Assembly (NCBI GenBank): GCA_016278615.1
Contig: JADQBM010000010.1
Location: forward strand, 1 to 64,000
Source of the DNA: Clostridia bacterium
Lineage (GTDB): Bacteria; Bacillota; Clostridia; Peptostreptococcales; JAAYPU01
Length of the DNA stretch: 64,000 bases
Direction: 5' to 3'
Shown: positions 48,937-59,436 of the stretch, one piece after another
Position numbering within the stretch: position 1 is the stretch's first letter
How the letters are laid out: each line of letters starts with the position of its first letter
The notes under the pieces: generated by a model
Told to the model about the DNA's origin: nothing
Database searches by the model: none
What the model saw: only the letters and a program-made list of their open reading frames with translations
Program-made: the position numbers and the translations under genes

Positions 48937-50433
48937 ATGGCCCAAATATATACGGACATATCCAGAACGTTTAACGAGTATCTTTTAATGCCCAACCTTA
49001 CTACTAAAAGTTGTATTTCTGACTCTATTGATTTAAGCACCCCTATCACAAAATATAAAAAAGGAGAACCATGCAGTCTCAAAATAAATATTCCAATCGT
49101 ATCTGCTATCATGCAATCTGTTTCCAATGATTCTCTTGCTATTGCTTTATCAAGATGTGGTGGCTTATCCTTTATATTCGGATCACAATCTATTGAAAAA
49201 CAAGCTGAGATGGTTAGAAAAGTAAAGAAGTACAAGCAAGGTTTTGTAATAAGCGACTCCAACCTAACTGTTCATCATACCTTGAAAGATGTTTTAGAAT
49301 TAAGAGAGGCAACTGGACATTCTACAATCCCTGTAACTGAAGATGGCTTGCCTTCCGGAAAACTTATGGGCATCATTACCAGCCGAGATTACAGATTAAG
49401 TAGAGATTCTTTAGAAAAAAAAGTTTCAGATTTTATGACGCCATTTTCTAAATTAATAGCAGGTCAATACGGCATTAGCTTAAGTGAGGCAAATGACATC
49501 ATATGGGATAACAAGTTAAATTGCTTACCTATTGTTGATAATCAGCAGAACCTACACGCCTTGGTCTTCAGAAAAGATTATGACTATCATAAGCAAAATC
49601 CGAATCAATTAATGGATAGCGAAAAACGTCTTATGGTGGGAACTGGTATCAACACTCATGATTATAAAGAAAGAGTCCCTGCATTAATTGAAGCCGGAAC
49701 GGACATATTTTGTGTTGACTCATCAGATGGATACACAGAATGGCAAAAGGAAACAATTCAGTATGTTAAAAAAGCTTATGGCGATACCGTTAAAATTGGC
49801 GGTGGCAATGTTGTCGATAAAGAAGGGTTTTTATACCTTGTGGAGGCAGGCGCCGATTTTGTAAAGATTGGTATCGGTGGTGGTTCGATATGCATTACCC
49901 GAGAACAAAAAGGTATTGGCAGAGGACAGGCAACCACTGTACTTGAGGTGGCTAAGGCAAGAGATGAATATCTGAAAGAGACAGGCATATATATTCCTAT
50001 ATGCTCAGACGGAGGCATCGTTCACGATTATCATATTGTACTGGCACTTGCTATGGGTGCTGACTTTGTAATGATGGGACGATATTTTGCCCGATTTGAT
50101 GAAAGTCCTACAAAAAAAGTTAAACATGGCAACACCTATGTAAAAGAATATTGGGGCGAAGGCTCTAATCGTGCAAGAAATTGGCAAAGATATGATATTA
50201 GCGAAGAAAAAGGCCTTAAGTTTGAAGAGGGTGTAGACAGTTATGTCCCTTATGCCGGTAAACTAAAGGATAATTTAGAAGTTACACTCAGCAAAATAAA
50301 ATCAACTTTAGCAAGTTGTGGATCCAATTCAATTAGACACTTGCAAGACACAGCAAGAATAACTCTTGTTTCATCAACAAGTATCATAGAAGGTGGGTCA
50401 CATGATGTCATTTTAAAAGAAAATGATTATTGA
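48937..50433 (+). CDS. guaB: IMP dehydrogenase (divergent form with CBS domains)
   Basis: [15 protein letters not shown] region, [56 protein letters not shown]. Confidence 0.88.
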   Translation: MAQIYTDISRTFNEYLLMPNLTTKSCISDSIDLSTPITKYKKGEPCSLKINIPIVSAIMQSVSNDSLAIALSRCGGLSFIFGSQSIEKQAEMVRKVKKYKQGFVISDSNLTVHHTLKDVLELREATGHSTIPVTEDGLPSGKLMGIITSRDYRLSRDSLEKKVSDFMTPFSKLIAGQYGISLSEANDIIWDNKLNCLPIVDNQQNLHALVFRKDYDYHKQNPNQLMDSEKRLMVGTGINTHDYKERVPALIEAGTDIFCVDSSDGYTEWQKETIQYVKKAYGDTVKIGGGNVVDKEGFLYLVEAGADFVKIGIGGGSICITREQKGIGRGQATTVLEVAKARDEYLKETGIYIPICSDGGIVHDYHIVLALAMGADFVMMGRYFARFDESPTKKVKHGNTYVKEYWGEGSNRARNWQRYDISEEKGLKFEEGVDSYVPYAGKLKDNLEVTLSKIKSTLASCGSNSIRHLQDTARITLVSSTSIIEGGSHDVILKENDY

Positions 50434-50451
50434 CAGAATAACTTTAAATAT

Positions 50452-50487
50452 AAAGCTCCTATGGAATCATTCCATAGGAGCTTTTTT
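50452..50487 (+). terminator. terminator downstream of IMP dehydrogenase
   Basis: AAGCTCCTATGGAATCATTCCATAGGAGCTTTTTT. Confidence 0.9.
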
Positions 50488-50506
50488 CATTTGGATAACA
50501 TGATAT

Positions 50507-51040
50507 CTAATAATTTTTTAATTCTACCTCAAAATATGCTTTAGGGTGCGTACATACGGGACACATTTGAGGTGCTTTACTGCATGTTATTATATGCCCA
50601 CAATTTCTGCATTTAAAAGTAACTTCTTCCTCTTTTTCAAATACCTTATTGTTTTTTACGTTATCTAATAAGGTTTTATATCTTTCTTCATGGAGTTTCT
50701 CAATCTTAGCTACCCCTTCAAACAACCTTGCGATATCTACAAATCCTTCTTCTCTTGCATCTGAAGCAAAATGATTGTACATATCTGTCCATTCATAGTG
50801 TTCTCCAGCGGCAGCTGCTGCTAAATTGTCTTCTGTTGTAGAAATACCATCTAATAGTTTAAACCATATTTTAGCATGCTCTTTTTCATTTTCAGCAGTT
50901 TCTAGAAAAAAGGCAGCAATTTGCTCGTATCCTTCTTTCTTAGCTTTCGAAGCAAAATAGGTATATTTATTTCTTGCCTGAGATTCACCTGCGAAAGCAT
51001 CTTGTAAATTTTTTTCGGTTTTAGTCCCCTTTAAATTCAT
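50507..51040 (-). CDS. rubrerythrin
   Basis: [25 protein letters not shown] di-iron motifs, C-terminal rubredoxin [18 protein letters not shown]. Confidence 0.95.
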   Translation of the reverse strand: MNLKGTKTEKNLQDAFAGESQARNKYTYFASKAKKEGYEQIAAFFLETAENEKEHAKIWFKLLDGISTTEDNLAAAAAGEHYEWTDMYNHFASDAREEGFVDIARLFEGVAKIEKLHEERYKTLLDNVKNNKVFEKEEEVTFKCRNCGHIITCSKAPQMCPVCTHPKAYFEVELKNY

Positions 51041-51055
51041 TCCATTTTTCCTCCT

Positions 51056-51385
51056 TTACCATTTGCCTTTTCCAATATGTCCGGCTATTTCAGCTTTTGC
51101 TCTTTGCTTAATAATATAGACTTCATCTTTTGCTTTAGTAAAATTGTCCACACAGGGAGGATCTAACTTTATATCAATACCCTCTTTGCATAAACTAAAT
51201 ATTTGATCACAAAGATGAATCATTTCCATATGTATGTCATTGGTTCTTTCTGCTGCGTACACTTTGTCTTGTTCCTCTTTCGATAACTGTACGAATTTCT
51301 CTTTTGGCGCACCACATTTAGGACATTTATCTGGGGCATCATTTCCTTCTACTGTCATACCACACACTGTACATTTCCAAAGCAT
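51056..51385 (-). CDS. rubredoxin-domain protein
   Basis: WKCTVCGMTVEGNDAPDKCPKCGAPKEKF. Confidence 0.85.
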   Translation of the reverse strand: MLWKCTVCGMTVEGNDAPDKCPKCGAPKEKFVQLSKEEQDKVYAAERTNDIHMEMIHLCDQIFSLCKEGIDIKLDPPCVDNFTKAKDEVYIIKQRAKAEIAGHIGKGKW

Positions 51386-51417
51386 TATAATCTCTCCTTC
51401 TCGTTTTCAATATTTTT

Positions 51418-51969
51418 TTATCCAGCAAATCCTACTGGAATTTTACCATTAACAGCACTAACAATTTCATTGGCTTTTTCTTCATCAAAAGCACTGCAAA
51501 GCTCTATGAAGGCAATTCCTGAATCCGCCATTTTTTTTGCTTGGTCACAGGCCTCTTTCATATTGCTTACACCCACAACAGTCGTGTCCAACTCATCTGA
51601 TTCCATCTTCAAGTTGTGGATTTCAGGTGCAAATCCATCGACTTTTATGATGATGCCGTAAGTCTTAATGCTGGTTAAAGCATTAAATTTTGCCATTTCA
51701 ACATCATTATATCGGACAAATTTTATTCCGACATCCTTATTCACCAAAGACTTAATCTCATTGGCCTTTGCCTCATCATAATCCCCACACAAATCAATAA
51801 GTTGAGCACCATCCTTAACAGCTTTTTCAACAGTTTTGCAAGCCATATCCATAGAATTTACTCCAAATACATTGACTTTAAAAGAATCTGATTCAAATGA
51901 ACCATGATAATTTTCAGGCGTCAGAGTCTCTGAGTTTAATATAAATACATATTTAAAAACACCCATATT
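51418..51969 (-). CDS. DUF6506-like protein with internal duplication
   Basis: Two homologous halves: VNVFGVNSMDMACKTVEKAVKDGAQLIDLCGDYDEAKANEIKSLVN and TTVVGVSNMKEACDQAKKMADSGIAFIELCSAFDEEKANEIVSAVN. Confidence 0.75.
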   Translation of the reverse strand, partial: NMGVFKYVFILNSETLTPENYHGSFESDSFKVNVFGVNSMDMACKTVEKAVKDGAQLIDLCGDYDEAKANEIKSLVNKDVGIKFVRYNDVEMAKFNALTSIKTYGIIIKVDGFAPEIHNLKMESDELDTTVVGVSNMKEACDQAKKMADSGIAFIELCSAFDEEKANEIVSAVNGKIPVGFAG

Positions 51970-52101
51970 AAAACAACCCTCCATCTTTATCTATCTTCTA
52001 TTGTAAGGCAAGATTGTATATTTTTCCATGTTTTTTATTAATAAACTCATATCTAACTATTTACCCTAATAAGGAAATATCTAAACATGAAAATTAAAAA
52101 A

Positions 52102-52941
52102 CTATCCAATAAGCCGTTTAATCCCGCTTTCCGTCATTTCAATCTTTCTCTCTTTTAATAATCGGCCTACTGCTCTTTTAAAGGCTCTCTTACTCATATT
52201 CAGTTCTTGACTGATCTTATCTGGATCGCTTTTATCATTTAACAAAAGAACACCATTATTTTCTTCGAGTCTTTCTAAGATTGTTTCTGTATCTTTATTC
52301 ATCTGAATATATGCTTTATCTTTTAAAGACAATTCAAGTTTTCCATCTTCTCTCACATAAACAACCCTTGCTTCTACATGATCTCCGCATTTGCATTGAC
52401 CATAAAATTCTTTAACCGGAATTAATCCATGATATTGATTGTCGATTGCAACAAAAGCGCCTAAGTCTTCTTTAATCAGATAAAGGGTTCCCTTTACATG
52501 ATCATTAACTTCATAAGGAGACTCACTGGAGAGCATTTTATAGACATCCATGGAGGCACAAAGACGCTCACTTTTATCTATGTACAAGCCCACTAAATAG
52601 GCCTTTTCTTCTACAACTTCACAGGTTTGTTCTCTGAAGGGTAGCAGTAAATCTTTCTCCAATCCCCAATCTAAAAATGTGCCAATATCGGTAACTTGAG
52701 CAACCTTGAGCTCCGCTGTTTTTCCCAATGTTATTAATGGCGTTTTAGTGGTTGCTATGATTCTGTCATTGGAATCGTTATAAATAAATACTTCTATCTC
52801 ATCACCCAGTTCCACTCCCGTTGGGATTTGTGCAATAGGGAGCAAGACACTCTCATTAGGTAAATCCTCTGAGATGAGATAGGCACCCTGTGGTGACATT
52901 CTATCCATTACCAAACTTTGTATTTCCCCAAGTTTAATCAT
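52102..52941 (-). CDS. S1-like RNA-binding protein, CvfB/YitL family
   Basis: S1 repeats (AQVTDIGTFLDWGLEKDLLLPF) and C-terminal winged helix. Confidence 0.88.
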   Translation of the reverse strand: MIKLGEIQSLVMDRMSPQGAYLISEDLPNESVLLPIAQIPTGVELGDEIEVFIYNDSNDRIIATTKTPLITLGKTAELKVAQVTDIGTFLDWGLEKDLLLPFREQTCEVVEEKAYLVGLYIDKSERLCASMDVYKMLSSESPYEVNDHVKGTLYLIKEDLGAFVAIDNQYHGLIPVKEFYGQCKCGDHVEARVVYVREDGKLELSLKDKAYIQMNKDTETILERLEENNGVLLLNDKSDPDKISQELNMSKRAFKRAVGRLLKERKIEMTESGIKRLIG

Positions 52942-53005
52942 TAATCAAAAATCCTTCCTTTACTAATATTTAAAATAAAAAGGAGAGTTTAACTCTCCCC
53001 TTAAT

Positions 53006-53188
53006 TTACCATCTGTCGTTATTTGAAAAATTTCTACTGCTGTTTCTTTGTTGTTTTCTAGCTTTCCTACATTCGGGACATCTTTGTGGTTCGTTCTCAA
53101 ATCCTTTTTCTTTGTAAAAAGCTTGCTCGCCTTCTGTAAAAGTGAATTCACTGTTACAGTCCTTGCACAAAATTGTTTTGTCTTCCAT
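53006..53188 (-). CDS. zinc-ribbon (zf-trcl-like) small protein
   Basis: LCKDCNSEFTFTEGEQAFYKEKGFENEPQRCPECRKARK. Confidence 0.85.
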   Translation of the reverse strand: MEDKTILCKDCNSEFTFTEGEQAFYKEKGFENEPQRCPECRKARKQQRNSSRNFSNNDRW

Positions 53189-53194
53189 TTTCTA

Positions 53195-53256
53195 CCTCCT
53201 AAATTTACTTGGACCTTGACATTCTTAATACTTCTCTCCAATATAAATTTAGGAGG
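53195..53256 (-). promoter_or_regulatory. long-range hairpin sequestering the zinc-ribbon gene RBS
   Basis: CCTCCTAAATTTA (53244-53256 minus) perfectly complementary to TAAATTTAGGAGG (53195-53207 minus), the SD of ATG 53188. Confidence 0.7.
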
Positions 53257-53467
53257 CGGCACAAGAATCAATCCACGGTTTATATTAACTAACGATTTTA
53301 ATATACCATATCATTTTTCATTTAACAAGTAGTTTAAATTAAGATTTTTTAATTTCTCATATGAGCCTTATCACTGGCTTTTGGGTATGTTTAATCCTTT
53401 TGCATAACATTCTTTAACACTTAAACAAAATTATGATAAAATAAAAGAAAAGTGGAGGAAAGGGATC

Positions 53468-54400
53468 ATGAAAAAAATTGCATCCAATCTTACAGAGCTC
53501 ATTGGGAATACACCTATGTTATATCTTAACAATTACTGCACAAGGTTGTCTTTAAAATCACAAATAATTGGCAAATTAGAATACTTGAATCCTTCTGGAA
53601 GTGTAAAATGCAGAGTCGGCGCTGCAATGGTTCAAGCTGCAGAGGATAAAGGATTAATCAATAAAGATACCATCATTATTGAACCTACAAGTGGAAATAC
53701 AGGCATTGCATTGGCTTTTGTAGCAGCCGCTAAGGGCTATAAATTAATATTAACCATGCCAGAAACAATGAGTATTGAGAGAAGAAAGCTATTATCCGCA
53801 TATGGAGCAGAAGTCATTCTGACCCCAGGATCTGAAGGAATGAAAGGTGCTATAGAAAAAGCAGAATCCTTAGCTTCTGAAACACCTAATTCCTTTGTCC
53901 CTCAACAATTTAAAAACCTTGCAAACCCAGAAATCCACAGAAAAACGACAGCAGAAGAAATATGGAAAGACACCCAAGGTCTTATAGATATTTTTGTAGC
54001 AGGTGTAGGAACAGGTGGTACTATAACGGGTACTGGAGAAGCATTGAAAGCTAAAAATTCTAATGTTAAAATAGTTGCGGTAGAACCCTTTGATTCTGGT
54101 GTATTGTCTGGAGAAACTCCCGGCCCACATGAAATCCAAGGTATTGGAGCTGGTTTTATTCCTGATGTTCTTAACTTGAAAATCATAGATGAAATTTACA
54201 AGGTAAATATTGAAGAAGCTTATAGAGCTTGTCGAATCACCGCAAAATCAGAAGGTCTTCTCATAGGGATTTCTTCAGGTGCCGCACTTCATGCTGCAAC
54301 TGAAATTGCAAAACGACCTGAAAATGAAGGTAAAACCATCGTCGTTATACTTCCTGACAGCGGTGAAAGATATCTGTCTACAGATTTGTTCGAAGAATAA
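53468..54400 (+). CDS. cysK: cysteine synthase A
   Basis: [53 protein letters not shown]. Confidence 0.94.
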   Translation: MKKIASNLTELIGNTPMLYLNNYCTRLSLKSQIIGKLEYLNPSGSVKCRVGAAMVQAAEDKGLINKDTIIIEPTSGNTGIALAFVAAAKGYKLILTMPETMSIERRKLLSAYGAEVILTPGSEGMKGAIEKAESLASETPNSFVPQQFKNLANPEIHRKTTAEEIWKDTQGLIDIFVAGVGTGGTITGTGEALKAKNSNVKIVAVEPFDSGVLSGETPGPHEIQGIGAGFIPDVLNLKIIDEIYKVNIEEAYRACRITAKSEGLLIGISSGAALHAATEIAKRPENEGKTIVVILPDSGERYLSTDLFEE

Positions 54401-54401
54401 A

Positions 54402-54437
54402 ATTAAGCCTTCAATATTAATCCTGAAGGCTTAATTA
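54402..54437. terminator. bidirectional terminator between convergent cysK and livF
   Basis: AATTAAGCCTTCAATATTAATCCTGAAGGCTTAATT. Confidence 0.85.
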
Positions 54438-54449
54438 CGTTCCCATCAT

Positions 54450-55178
54450 TTATTTTTCCTTGGTTTTAATAACGGCCTCTCCTAAATAAGCTTTCTGAAC
54501 ATCTGCATTATTCAAGAGTTCACTTCCTTTTCCTTCCAATACGATGGTTCCCGTTTCCAATACATAGGCATAGTCTGCTATCTCTAACGCAGCTTTGGCA
54601 TTTTGCTCAACCAGAAGAACAGTGACCCCATTACTATTTATTTCTTTAATAATTTCAAAAATGTTTTTTACAATAAGAGGCGCCAATCCTAAAGAGGGCT
54701 CATCCATCATAATCAGTTTGGGTTTGCTCATTAAAGAGCGTCCAACAGCTAGCATCTGCTGTTCCCCACCTGATAGCGTCCCTGCAATTTGCCACTCTCT
54801 TTCCTTCAGTATGGGAAACAACTCCGTGACTTTATTGAAGTCACGATCTATTTCATTTTTATCTGTTCTCGTGTAAGCACCTAATAAAAGGTTCTCCTTA
54901 ACAGAGAGGTTTGGAAATATTCTTCTTCCTTCAGGCGTCAATACCAAGCCCCTTTTAACAATGTCCCTTGTTTTCAAGCTACTTATGTCTTGTTGATTAT
55001 AAATAATTGAGCCCTCATTTTTTTTGACAAGACCCATGATACATCTTAATGTGGTGCTTTTTCCTGCCCCATTGGCCCCAATCAGAGAAACTGTCTTTCC
55101 CTTTTCCACATTGAGATTAATCCCTTTAAGGGCATGTATTCCCCCGTAAAACACATGTAAGTTTTCTATTTTTAACAT
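54450..55178 (-). CDS. livF: branched-chain amino acid ABC transporter ATP-binding protein LivF
   Basis: GANGAGKST, LSGGEQQMLAVGRSLM. Confidence 0.93.
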   Translation of the reverse strand: MLKIENLHVFYGGIHALKGINLNVEKGKTVSLIGANGAGKSTTLRCIMGLVKKNEGSIIYNQQDISSLKTRDIVKRGLVLTPEGRRIFPNLSVKENLLLGAYTRTDKNEIDRDFNKVTELFPILKEREWQIAGTLSGGEQQMLAVGRSLMSKPKLIMMDEPSLGLAPLIVKNIFEIIKEINSNGVTVLLVEQNAKAALEIADYAYVLETGTIVLEGKGSELLNNADVQKAYLGEAVIKTKEK

Positions 55179-55179
55179 G

Positions 55180-55950
55180 TTAATCCACTCCTAAATAAGC
55201 TTCTATTACCTTTTGATTGTTTTGTATCTCAAAAGGATTTCCTTCTGCAATGGTAATCCCATAATCTAAAACATATATTTTTTCACAGACACCCATTACC
55301 ACCTGCATATGATGCTCAATCATTAGTATTGTCAGATTAAAATCATCTCTTATCCTTGCAATAAAGCCCATCAGATCCTGAGATTCCTGTGGGTTCATTC
55401 CCGCTGCAGGTTCATCTAAGAGAAGTACTTTAGGATCTGTAGCCAAGGCTCTCGCAATCTCTAATCTTCGTTGCATGCCATAGGGCAATGAATAGGAGTC
55501 TTCATCTTTCACATGAATCAAACCTACCTTTTCTAAAAGCTCCAAAGATTTTATATGCATTTCTTTTTCTTTCGTGATATAGCGAGGCGTTTTAATAACA
55601 GAGGATACCCAATTGGATTTTAATCTCAGATGATTGGCTACAAATACATTGTCTAGTACCGTAAGTTCTTTAAACAAGCGGATATTTTGAAAGGTTCTGG
55701 CAATACCAAATTGGGTAATTTCATGAGGTTTTTTCCGCGTAATATCCATATCCTTATAGAAAACCTTTCCCTCAGTAGGCAAATACACCCCTGTAATCAT
55801 ATTAAAGGCCGTGGTCTTACCTGCTCCATTAGGGCCAATTAAACCAACAATCTGATTTTCTTCTAAATTTATCTTTAAGTTGGATACTGCTGTTAGCCCA
55901 CCAAATTTCATTGTAATATTATCAGTTCTTAATATCGCCATGTATTTCAC
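55180..55950 (-). CDS. livG: branched-chain amino acid ABC transporter ATP-binding protein LivG
   Basis: GPNGAGKTTAFNMITG, YGMQRRLEIARALA, LLLDEPAAGMNPQES. Confidence 0.93.
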   Translation of the reverse strand: MKYMAILRTDNITMKFGGLTAVSNLKINLEENQIVGLIGPNGAGKTTAFNMITGVYLPTEGKVFYKDMDITRKKPHEITQFGIARTFQNIRLFKELTVLDNVFVANHLRLKSNWVSSVIKTPRYITKEKEMHIKSLELLEKVGLIHVKDEDSYSLPYGMQRRLEIARALATDPKVLLLDEPAAGMNPQESQDLMGFIARIRDDFNLTILMIEHHMQVVMGVCEKIYVLDYGITIAEGNPFEIQNNQKVIEAYLGVD

Positions 55951-55957
55951 ATCCCTT

Positions 55958-57061
55958 TCAGCAATCTTTGGTTCTGAAAACCATGCGCCTTGATACTCTT
56001 TTCAGCCATGCCCAGGAGAACTCTTTGGTCCCCATGAGGCCTCTTTGCCAAAACAAGATGACCGCCATCAACATAATTGAAAACACAACCATTCTTAAGC
56101 CTGGAATCCCTTGAATTTCTATGAATCCAAAGTCCATTCTTCCATCCAGTACTCGCAACACTTCCATCATTATGGTAACAATAACAGCTGCAATGACATT
56201 TCCCGTGATACTGCCAATACCACCAAAAACAACAATGAGGACAATGTTAAAAGTCAGTAAAAATCTGAACATAAGGGGATCAATGGTTCCCATAAGGTGT
56301 CCCAAAAGTGCACCGCCTATTCCAGCGAAAAAGCTTCCAATTATAAAAGCCATCATTTTATGCTTAAAAAGACCAATACCCATGGCTTCTGCTGCTATTT
56401 CATCTTCACGTATGGCTTTAAATGCTTTGCCATAGCTGCCATGAATCAAAAGTATCATGAAAATAATAGTTGCAATTGCAATTCCCCATGTCCACCAGAC
56501 GTTAACTGTATTGGGAAGACCTTTTAACCCTAAAGCACCGTTTGTAATGCTTTGCAAATTGGTAAATACAATGCGAATAATTTCAGCAAACCCCAGAGTT
56601 GCAATAGCAAGATAATCATCCTTCAGACGCAAAACAGGAGCCCCTATAATGGCGCCCGCAAGAGCTGCCATTATTCCCGCCATGAGCACACCTGTAGGGA
56701 AAGACACCTGCACATTTGCAAGCCATGGCACCATGGGTTTTAAAAAGAAATTCATTTGTTTAACTTCTGGAGACATAGTAAGAAGTGCGCAGGTATAAGC
56801 ACCTACAGCCATAAAGCCAGCATGTCCCAAAGAAAATAATCCTACGAATCCATTAATGAGATTCATGCTTAAAGCAAGGATAATATAAATGGCACATAAA
56901 TTTAAAATTCTGATTTGATAGTTATCCAATGTTTTATTTAAAACACCTATAATAATCAGAGTAACGATAATGGCTATTATTGTATAGAGACTGTTCTTGT
57001 TTGTAAATAAATTTTTAAGCCACCATTTCCAACTGATGGTATCTAATGTCTTTTCTTTCAT
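55958..57061 (-). CDS. livM: branched-chain amino acid ABC transporter permease LivM
   Basis: GLFSLGHAGFMAVGAYTCALL; multi-TM. Confidence 0.92.
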   Translation of the reverse strand: MKEKTLDTISWKWWLKNLFTNKNSLYTIIAIIVTLIIIGVLNKTLDNYQIRILNLCAIYIILALSMNLINGFVGLFSLGHAGFMAVGAYTCALLTMSPEVKQMNFFLKPMVPWLANVQVSFPTGVLMAGIMAALAGAIIGAPVLRLKDDYLAIATLGFAEIIRIVFTNLQSITNGALGLKGLPNTVNVWWTWGIAIATIIFMILLIHGSYGKAFKAIREDEIAAEAMGIGLFKHKMMAFIIGSFFAGIGGALLGHLMGTIDPLMFRFLLTFNIVLIVVFGGIGSITGNVIAAVIVTIMMEVLRVLDGRMDFGFIEIQGIPGLRMVVFSIMLMAVILFWQRGLMGTKEFSWAWLKRVSRRMVFRTKDC

Positions 57062-57063
57062 AG

Positions 57064-57972
57064 CTACACCTTCTCTACAGAACTTTTTCCCATTATTCCA
57101 TCGGGTTTTAGGAGTAATATCGCAATGAGCAACACAAATGCAAAAGCATCTCGGTAGCCAGATAAATCATACGGCATATATACAGATACGGCAACGATCA
57201 TAATTTCTCCAAAACCTAAAATGAAACCTCCGATAACAGCCCCCTTAATATTTCCTATTCCACCAACTACCGCAGCAATAAAACATTTCAAACCAGGCAT
57301 AAGCCCCATAAGGGGTATCAATTGGGGATATTTAAGCCCCCACATGACGCCTCCAATAGCCGCTAACGCTGAACCAATTCCAAAAGTAAATGAAATAACC
57401 GTATTCACATTTATACCCATGAGTCTAGCTGCTTCATAATCCTTAGAGACTGCCCTCATGGCCATTCCCATTTTAGTTTGATTGATGATATACCCTAATA
57501 TAAATAAGACAAGAATGGTTACAATAGGAATAATGACTGAAATACTAGATGAGCTGACGCCTGATATTTGAATTATTTTTGAAAATATAGGAACTGAAGG
57601 AAAAGCTTTTGGTATTCCACCAAAAAACACGACGGCAAGGTTTTGTATTAAGAAAGAAGCTGCTATAGCAGAAATCATAATAGAAATTCTCGGGGAATTT
57701 CTCAAAGGTCTGTACGCACCTCTCTCAAGTACTGTGCCAAATAAAATCGTTAATATAATTGCAATGGCAAATGAAATATACCAAGGTAGTAAAAAAGAAG
57801 TCATCGCATAAAATGCAAAGTAAGTGCTCAGCATAAAAACATCCCCATGGGCAAAGTTTATCAATCTTAGGATGCCATATACCATAGTATAGCCTATTGC
57901 CAGTAGTGCGTACAAACTCCCGAGAGAAGCTGCATTAACCAATTGCTGCATGAATATAGTCAAGCTCATCAT
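57064..57972 (-). CDS. livH: branched-chain amino acid ABC transporter permease LivH
   Basis: SLYALLAIGYTMVYGILRLINFAHGDVFM. Confidence 0.94.
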   Translation of the reverse strand: MMSLTIFMQQLVNAASLGSLYALLAIGYTMVYGILRLINFAHGDVFMLSTYFAFYAMTSFLLPWYISFAIAIILTILFGTVLERGAYRPLRNSPRISIMISAIAASFLIQNLAVVFFGGIPKAFPSVPIFSKIIQISGVSSSSISVIIPIVTILVLFILGYIINQTKMGMAMRAVSKDYEAARLMGINVNTVISFTFGIGSALAAIGGVMWGLKYPQLIPLMGLMPGLKCFIAAVVGGIGNIKGAVIGGFILGFGEIMIVAVSVYMPYDLSGYRDAFAFVLLIAILLLKPDGIMGKSSVEKV

Positions 57973-58074
57973 TGATCCTCCATAACATATTATTTAATCC
58001 TTAGATTTCAAATTTAATCTTTAAATATCTTGAAATAAATTCTAAATTTCAAGTCTAAGAAAAAAACAAGAATA

Positions 58075-58105
58075 ATGTAGCCTCCCTGAGAGGAAGACTA
58101 CATTA
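58075..58105 (-). terminator. intercistronic hairpin/attenuator between livK and livH
   Basis: Minus AATGTAGTCTTCCTCTCAGGGAGGCTACATTATTCTTGTTTTTTT. Confidence 0.7.
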
Positions 58106-58122
58106 TAAAACTTTTCTCTTAT

Positions 58123-59304
58123 CTAAAAAGGTTCCACAGTAGATTTATAAGTAAATTTACCGTCTTGGATTGTTTTGATGATAGCAGATTTTACCGCATC
58201 ACCATTTTCATCCAATGTAACGATTCCAGCTGCGCCTTGGAAGTTTTCAGTTGCTGCTAATGCATCTCGAATAGCAGGTCCATCTGTAGAGCCTGCTCTT
58301 TCAATGGCATCTAAAGCAAGGATATACGCATCAAAAGCCAGTGCTGTTACAGCAGCCGGTTCTTTGTCTTCTCCATATTTGGCTCTATAAGCATCTAAGA
58401 AAACAGTTGTAGTATCTGTTAATGGCACTGCAGAGTCAAAGAATGTAGAAAATACTGCGCCCTCAACAGCTTCGCCACCGATTTCGATAACTGCAGGTGT
58501 TTCCCAAGTATCTCCACCAAGGAAAGCAATATCAATACTAAGTTCTTTTGCTTGCTTCATAAGCAATGCAGATTCAGTAAAGTTGCCTGGAGCAAATATA
58601 GCATCTGCGCCAGATTCTTTAATGGATGTCAGTTGAGCCGTAAAGTCTTGGTCTCCTGTATTATAATTACTTACACTCACAATAGCGTCTTCATCATCCG
58701 TCAATTTTTTAAATTCATTTTGGAAAATTTGAGAAAGTGCAACGGAATAATCATTTGAAATCTCTTGAATGATGGCTACTTTTTTAGCGCCGGCTTCATT
58801 ATAAGCATAATTTGCCATTACAACGCCTTGGAAGGAATCAATGAAGCAAACTCTGAAGTAATATTCATTGCCCAATGTTACAAGAGGATTTGTACATGAA
58901 GTTCCGATCGCAGGAATCTGAGCTTCTTCAAAGATTGGACCTGCAGCCATAGAGAATGAACTTCCCCAACTACCAAGAACCACAGCAACTTTTTCCTTGT
59001 CAACAAGGTTTCTTCCAGCATTTGCTGCTTCAACTTTGTCCGATTTGTTGTCTACATAAACAACTTCAATCTCTTTGTCAAGTACCGTTGGAAATAGCTC
59101 ATGGGCCAACTCAATACCTTCTTTTTCCAATGCACCACCCGCAGCATTCGCTCCGGTAAAAGGCTCAAATACGCCAATCTTAATGACCTCATCTTCGCCT
59201 TCAGTACCACTATCTGCTGGCTCACTTGAGCAGCCAAACATTAAAGCTACAGACATTAAAAGAAAAACTAAAAATATGTTTCTTTTCATTTTTATCCCCC
59301 TCAC
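58123..59304 (-). CDS. livK: branched-chain amino acid ABC transporter substrate-binding lipoprotein
   Basis: Lipobox LMFGCSSEP; IKIGVFEPFTGANAAGG. Confidence 0.93.
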   Translation of the reverse strand: MRGIKMKRNIFLVFLLMSVALMFGCSSEPADSGTEGEDEVIKIGVFEPFTGANAAGGALEKEGIELAHELFPTVLDKEIEVVYVDNKSDKVEAANAGRNLVDKEKVAVVLGSWGSSFSMAAGPIFEEAQIPAIGTSCTNPLVTLGNEYYFRVCFIDSFQGVVMANYAYNEAGAKKVAIIQEISNDYSVALSQIFQNEFKKLTDDEDAIVSVSNYNTGDQDFTAQLTSIKESGADAIFAPGNFTESALLMKQAKELSIDIAFLGGDTWETPAVIEIGGEAVEGAVFSTFFDSAVPLTDTTTVFLDAYRAKYGEDKEPAAVTALAFDAYILALDAIERAGSTDGPAIRDALAATENFQGAAGIVTLDENGDAVKSAIIKTIQDGKFTYKSTVEPF

Positions 59305-59436
59305 TTTTTTTATAAAGCAATATTATTATATCAGATAAATAGGTTTTGATATATAAAAAAATTGAATTTTAAGAAATGATGTTAGTAACATTATTCATAT
59401 TTTCATAAATAAAATGAATTTAAAGGCAATTCATCC

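Noticed and set aside
48937-50433. Divergent IMPDH considered as a novel enzyme
   Set aside because: Catalytic Cys loop ([10 protein letters not shown]) and GG/phosphate motifs are retained; most likely ordinary divergent IMP dehydrogenase.
52963-53271. 102-aa ORF overlapping the zinc-ribbon gene
   Set aside because: Different frame; Cys pattern and RBS support the 60-aa zinc-ribbon ORF instead.
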